Positions 62,174 through 64,000 of a stretch of 64,000 bases of DNA are shown in pieces; within the stretch, counting starts at the first letter, position 1, and every line of letters starts with the position of its first letter. The stretch spans positions 248,001 to 312,000 of the forward strand of contig JAIOJA010000042.1 in assembly GCA_019912315.1 (NCBI GenBank). The letters are read 5' to 3'. Below the pieces are notes generated by a model. That model was not told the DNA's origin. It saw only the letters and a list, made by a program, of their open reading frames with translations, and searched no databases. This DNA comes from Planctomycetota bacterium (GTDB taxonomy: Bacteria; Planctomycetota; UBA8742; UBA2392). Position numbers and translations under genes: made by a program.

Positions 62174-64000
62174 TTCACAGTCCAGGGATGGCCGTCCTTT
62201 GGGCCCAGCTCCGGCATGGGCACACCCAGATGGTTGATGGCGGTCAGGCCCACGTCGATCAGGCCGAACCTTGACGCGTCAAGCTTGCGGTTGCTGAAGA
62301 TGACGCCGGGCACAAGTTTCGGGTCGAAGCTGCAGTGGTCACCGGACCAGTTTCTCAGGTTGTCGAAAATCAGCGGCTCGTCGGCGCCGCCCAGGCTTGT
62401 CTGCCAGCTTACCCGATAACCCGCCGCGTAGCCGATCTGCAGGTCGCCGGCTTCCTCAAGTCTTGATCCTTCCCAGATGTCCTCGCGTTTCCAGACGCCG
62501 CTGATTACCGGCGTGTTGCCTCGGTCGGTGTCGCGCAATGCCTCCAGCTTGCGGATGATCTCGTCCTTCAGTGCTGCCACGTCATCGGGCTCGACGATCC
62601 CCTCCGGCTCGCGCCCTCTTACATTGATGTAGATCTTGCTGAGCCCCAGCGCGTAGGCGCGCGTCTTTGACCAGTCGTACGGCTCGTAGTAGCCGCTTTC
62701 GGTGTTGAACAACTGCTCCATGGTCGGCGCGCCGGTCTCTCCCTTGAGTACCAGATAGCCGTTGTCGCGCAGCCAGCGGTTGAGGTTCACGGCGCGATAA
62801 AATGGAAGAAACCCGTGGTCGCTGCAAACCAGCAGCAGCGTGTTCGACGGCAACTTGTCCAGCACCTCCCCCACCAGCTTGTCGTACTTGATGTACCAGT
62901 CGCGGATCGCGTTTCTGTAGGCTTCCGGCGCGTGCGGTTCGTGGTTCGGGTGATTCCCGTCCATGTGCCGCCACATCATGTGGCAGACACGGTCAACCTC
63001 GTAGGTAAAGACAGCCAGCAGGTCCCACTCGGCGTGGCGGTCCAGCAGCCCCAGCACCTGCTCGCGTTTTTCATCAAAGCTGAAGTCGCAGGTCTCAAGA
63101 AACGTGGCGTCGTCGATCACGCCGTCCTGCAAGGCGCTGGTGGCTTCGGCCCAGCCAAGCGTCTGGAACATCCCGAACTGCTCAACAAGCCATGGCGCGA
63201 AATCGATCGGGCTGGAAATCGCAAATGCTTCCTGCTGTTCCAGTGGGTCGAACATCACCGGCGTCGCGTACAGGCGCACCTGCCTACCGCCGGCCAGCAA
63301 CTTGAAGCTGACCGTGCCGTGCAGTCTGGCGAAGCCGCCGATATCAAAATAAACGCGAATGTGCCGCTTCCATTCGCCCGGCAGCAGCGTAATGCTGGGC
63401 TCTTCCGCGACGGCGTCTACAGGCAGGGTCAGCGTGACTCCCCCATCGGCGGTGCGGCGCACGGTAAACGGAATCTCTTCGCGCGGCAGCCGGTTCAGCT
63501 CGCCTTCTTCCCAGCGTTTCCAGCGGTCGCGGTCAAACCTCGCCGGCGGGCCCAGCAGCGCGGCTTCCGCCACGTCGTCTGTGAACTCCAGGCGCTCGAT
63601 CCGCCCTGACATTTCGGTCAGGCCGCCAGCCTGCTCGTGATGCGGCTCTGTGAACAACGTGTACGTGTGGAAAGTCCCCATGGCGTCAGGCGTCGCCAGC
63701 CCTGTCGTCATCTTCGAGGCCGAATACTCCTCGGCGGCCGGCCAGCTCACGGGCGCGCCGATCACGCGACTGCGCAAGCCGTGATCGTCGGCGAGTTTCC
63801 AGAACGTCGTGCCGGAGCGCGAAGTCTCGGGCTGCGGCAATGTCTCCGGCAGGTTGTGCAAGAAGTAGAAAACGCCGAACACCACAGCCAGCCACGGAAA
63901 TACCCAGTGGTAAATCTTCAGCCCGTTGCGCGCGCCAAAGTACCCGAACAGCAGCGCCCCCAGCGCCAGTCCACCAAGCCCGAACAGCGCCATGGAGCGG
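62170..64000 (-). CDS. alkaline phosphatase-superfamily protein, nucleotide pyrophosphatase/phosphodiesterase type (possibly 5' partial)
   Basis: The frame gives at least 607 residues from ATG 63993, and is open to the window edge (the codons before it read Arg-Ser), so the true start may lie outside. Two membrane helices are at the N-terminus (about 1-18 and 28-46). The C-terminal half has the metal-binding pattern VDRVCHMMWRHMD and LLVCSDHGFLPF, as in type I phosphodiesterase/nucleotide pyrophosphatase proteins. A domain of strand-rich sequence (about 150-260) lies in the middle. The substrate is unknown; the catalytic domain probably faces the periplasm. It is coupled to the lipoprotein gene. 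Confidence 0.82.
   Translation of the reverse strand, partial: RSMALFGLGGLALGALLFGYFGARNGLKIYHWVFPWLAVVFGVFYFLHNLPETLPQPETSRSGTTFWKLADDHGLRSRVIGAPVSWPAAEEYSASKMTTGLATPDAMGTFHTYTLFTEPHHEQAGGLTEMSGRIERLEFTDDVAEAALLGPPARFDRDRWKRWEEGELNRLPREEIPFTVRRTADGGVTLTLPVDAVAEEPSITLLPGEWKRHIRVYFDIGGFARLHGTVSFKLLAGGRQVRLYATPVMFDPLEQQEAFAISSPIDFAPWLVEQFGMFQTLGWAEATSALQDGVIDDATFLETCDFSFDEKREQVLGLLDRHAEWDLLAVFTYEVDRVCHMMWRHMDGNHPNHEPHAPEAYRNAIRDWYIKYDKLVGEVLDKLPSNTLLLVCSDHGFLPFYRAVNLNRWLRDNGYLVLKGETGAPTMEQLFNTESGYYEPYDWSKTRAYALGLSKIYINVRGREPEGIVEPDDVAALKDEIIRKLEALRDTDRGNTPVISGVWKREDIWEGSRLEEAGDLQIGYAAGYRVSWQTSLGGADEPLIFDNLRNWSGDHCSFDPKLVPGVIFSNRKLDASRFGLIDVGLTAINHLGVPMPELGPKDGHPWTVK

Overview
This is a GC-rich bacterial chromosome segment of about 64 kb with dense gene content and about 60 protein genes on both strands. 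I saw no rRNA, tRNA, CRISPR array, insertion sequence or prophage. The best lineage clue is a 51-residue basic protein at 28062-28217 that looks like the small basic protein family of Planctomycetota, Chlamydiae and Verrucomicrobia. Lipoproteins, parvulins and a beta-barrel candidate point to a double-membrane cell. I infer a peptidoglycan-making member of Planctomycetota or a close PVC relative, with moderate confidence.

Layout. 1-8400: partial VWA membrane protein, lipoprotein, rodA, an RpoD-type sigma factor followed 1 bp later by a long coiled-coil protein, and a membrane protein. 8453-13270: outer-membrane barrel candidate, bioA, a pseudopilin, a 400-bp gene-free stretch full of complementary arms, and a lamin-tail lipoprotein. 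13353-21188: partial division and cell-wall cluster ftsW-murG-murC-murB-(92 aa protein)-(PilZ-like protein)-ddl-ftsQ. 21263-25546: lipoprotein with a C-terminal anchor, a PepSY-like protein with a 29-residue acidic tail, and an OmpR-type two-component pair. 25592-34984: lipoprotein MsrB-MsrA, aminotransferase, small basic protein, LysM protein, TerC, glycosyltransferase and recG. 35039-38922: dihaem cytochrome lipoprotein, a thioredoxin-like gene cut from its signal peptide by in-frame stops, moaE and a site-2 protease. 39072-46060: lipoprotein, argG, DUF58, rlmN, ligA. 46216-50377: CNNM/CBS protein, two tiny membrane proteins, a sigma protein with region 2 only, and an ABC-F ATPase. 50378-64000: Ser/Thr kinase, two parvulins, scpB, hydrolase, rsmG, methyltransferase, ECF sigma factor, thiolase, a decayed DUF433/DUF5615 toxin-antitoxin pair, and a phosphodiesterase-type protein leaving the window.

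Two kinds of translation start are visible. Many genes have a clear Shine-Dalgarno sequence. At least eight instead have a -10-like TANNNT box ending 6 or 7 nt before the start codon and no Shine-Dalgarno, which predicts leaderless mRNAs. Strong hairpin terminators separate most convergent pairs. The most unusual items are this leaderless set, the region-2-only sigma protein coupled to a 56-residue membrane protein, the PilZ-like gene in the cell-wall cluster, the structured gap at 12223-12625, and the start-codon hairpin at 58739-58782.
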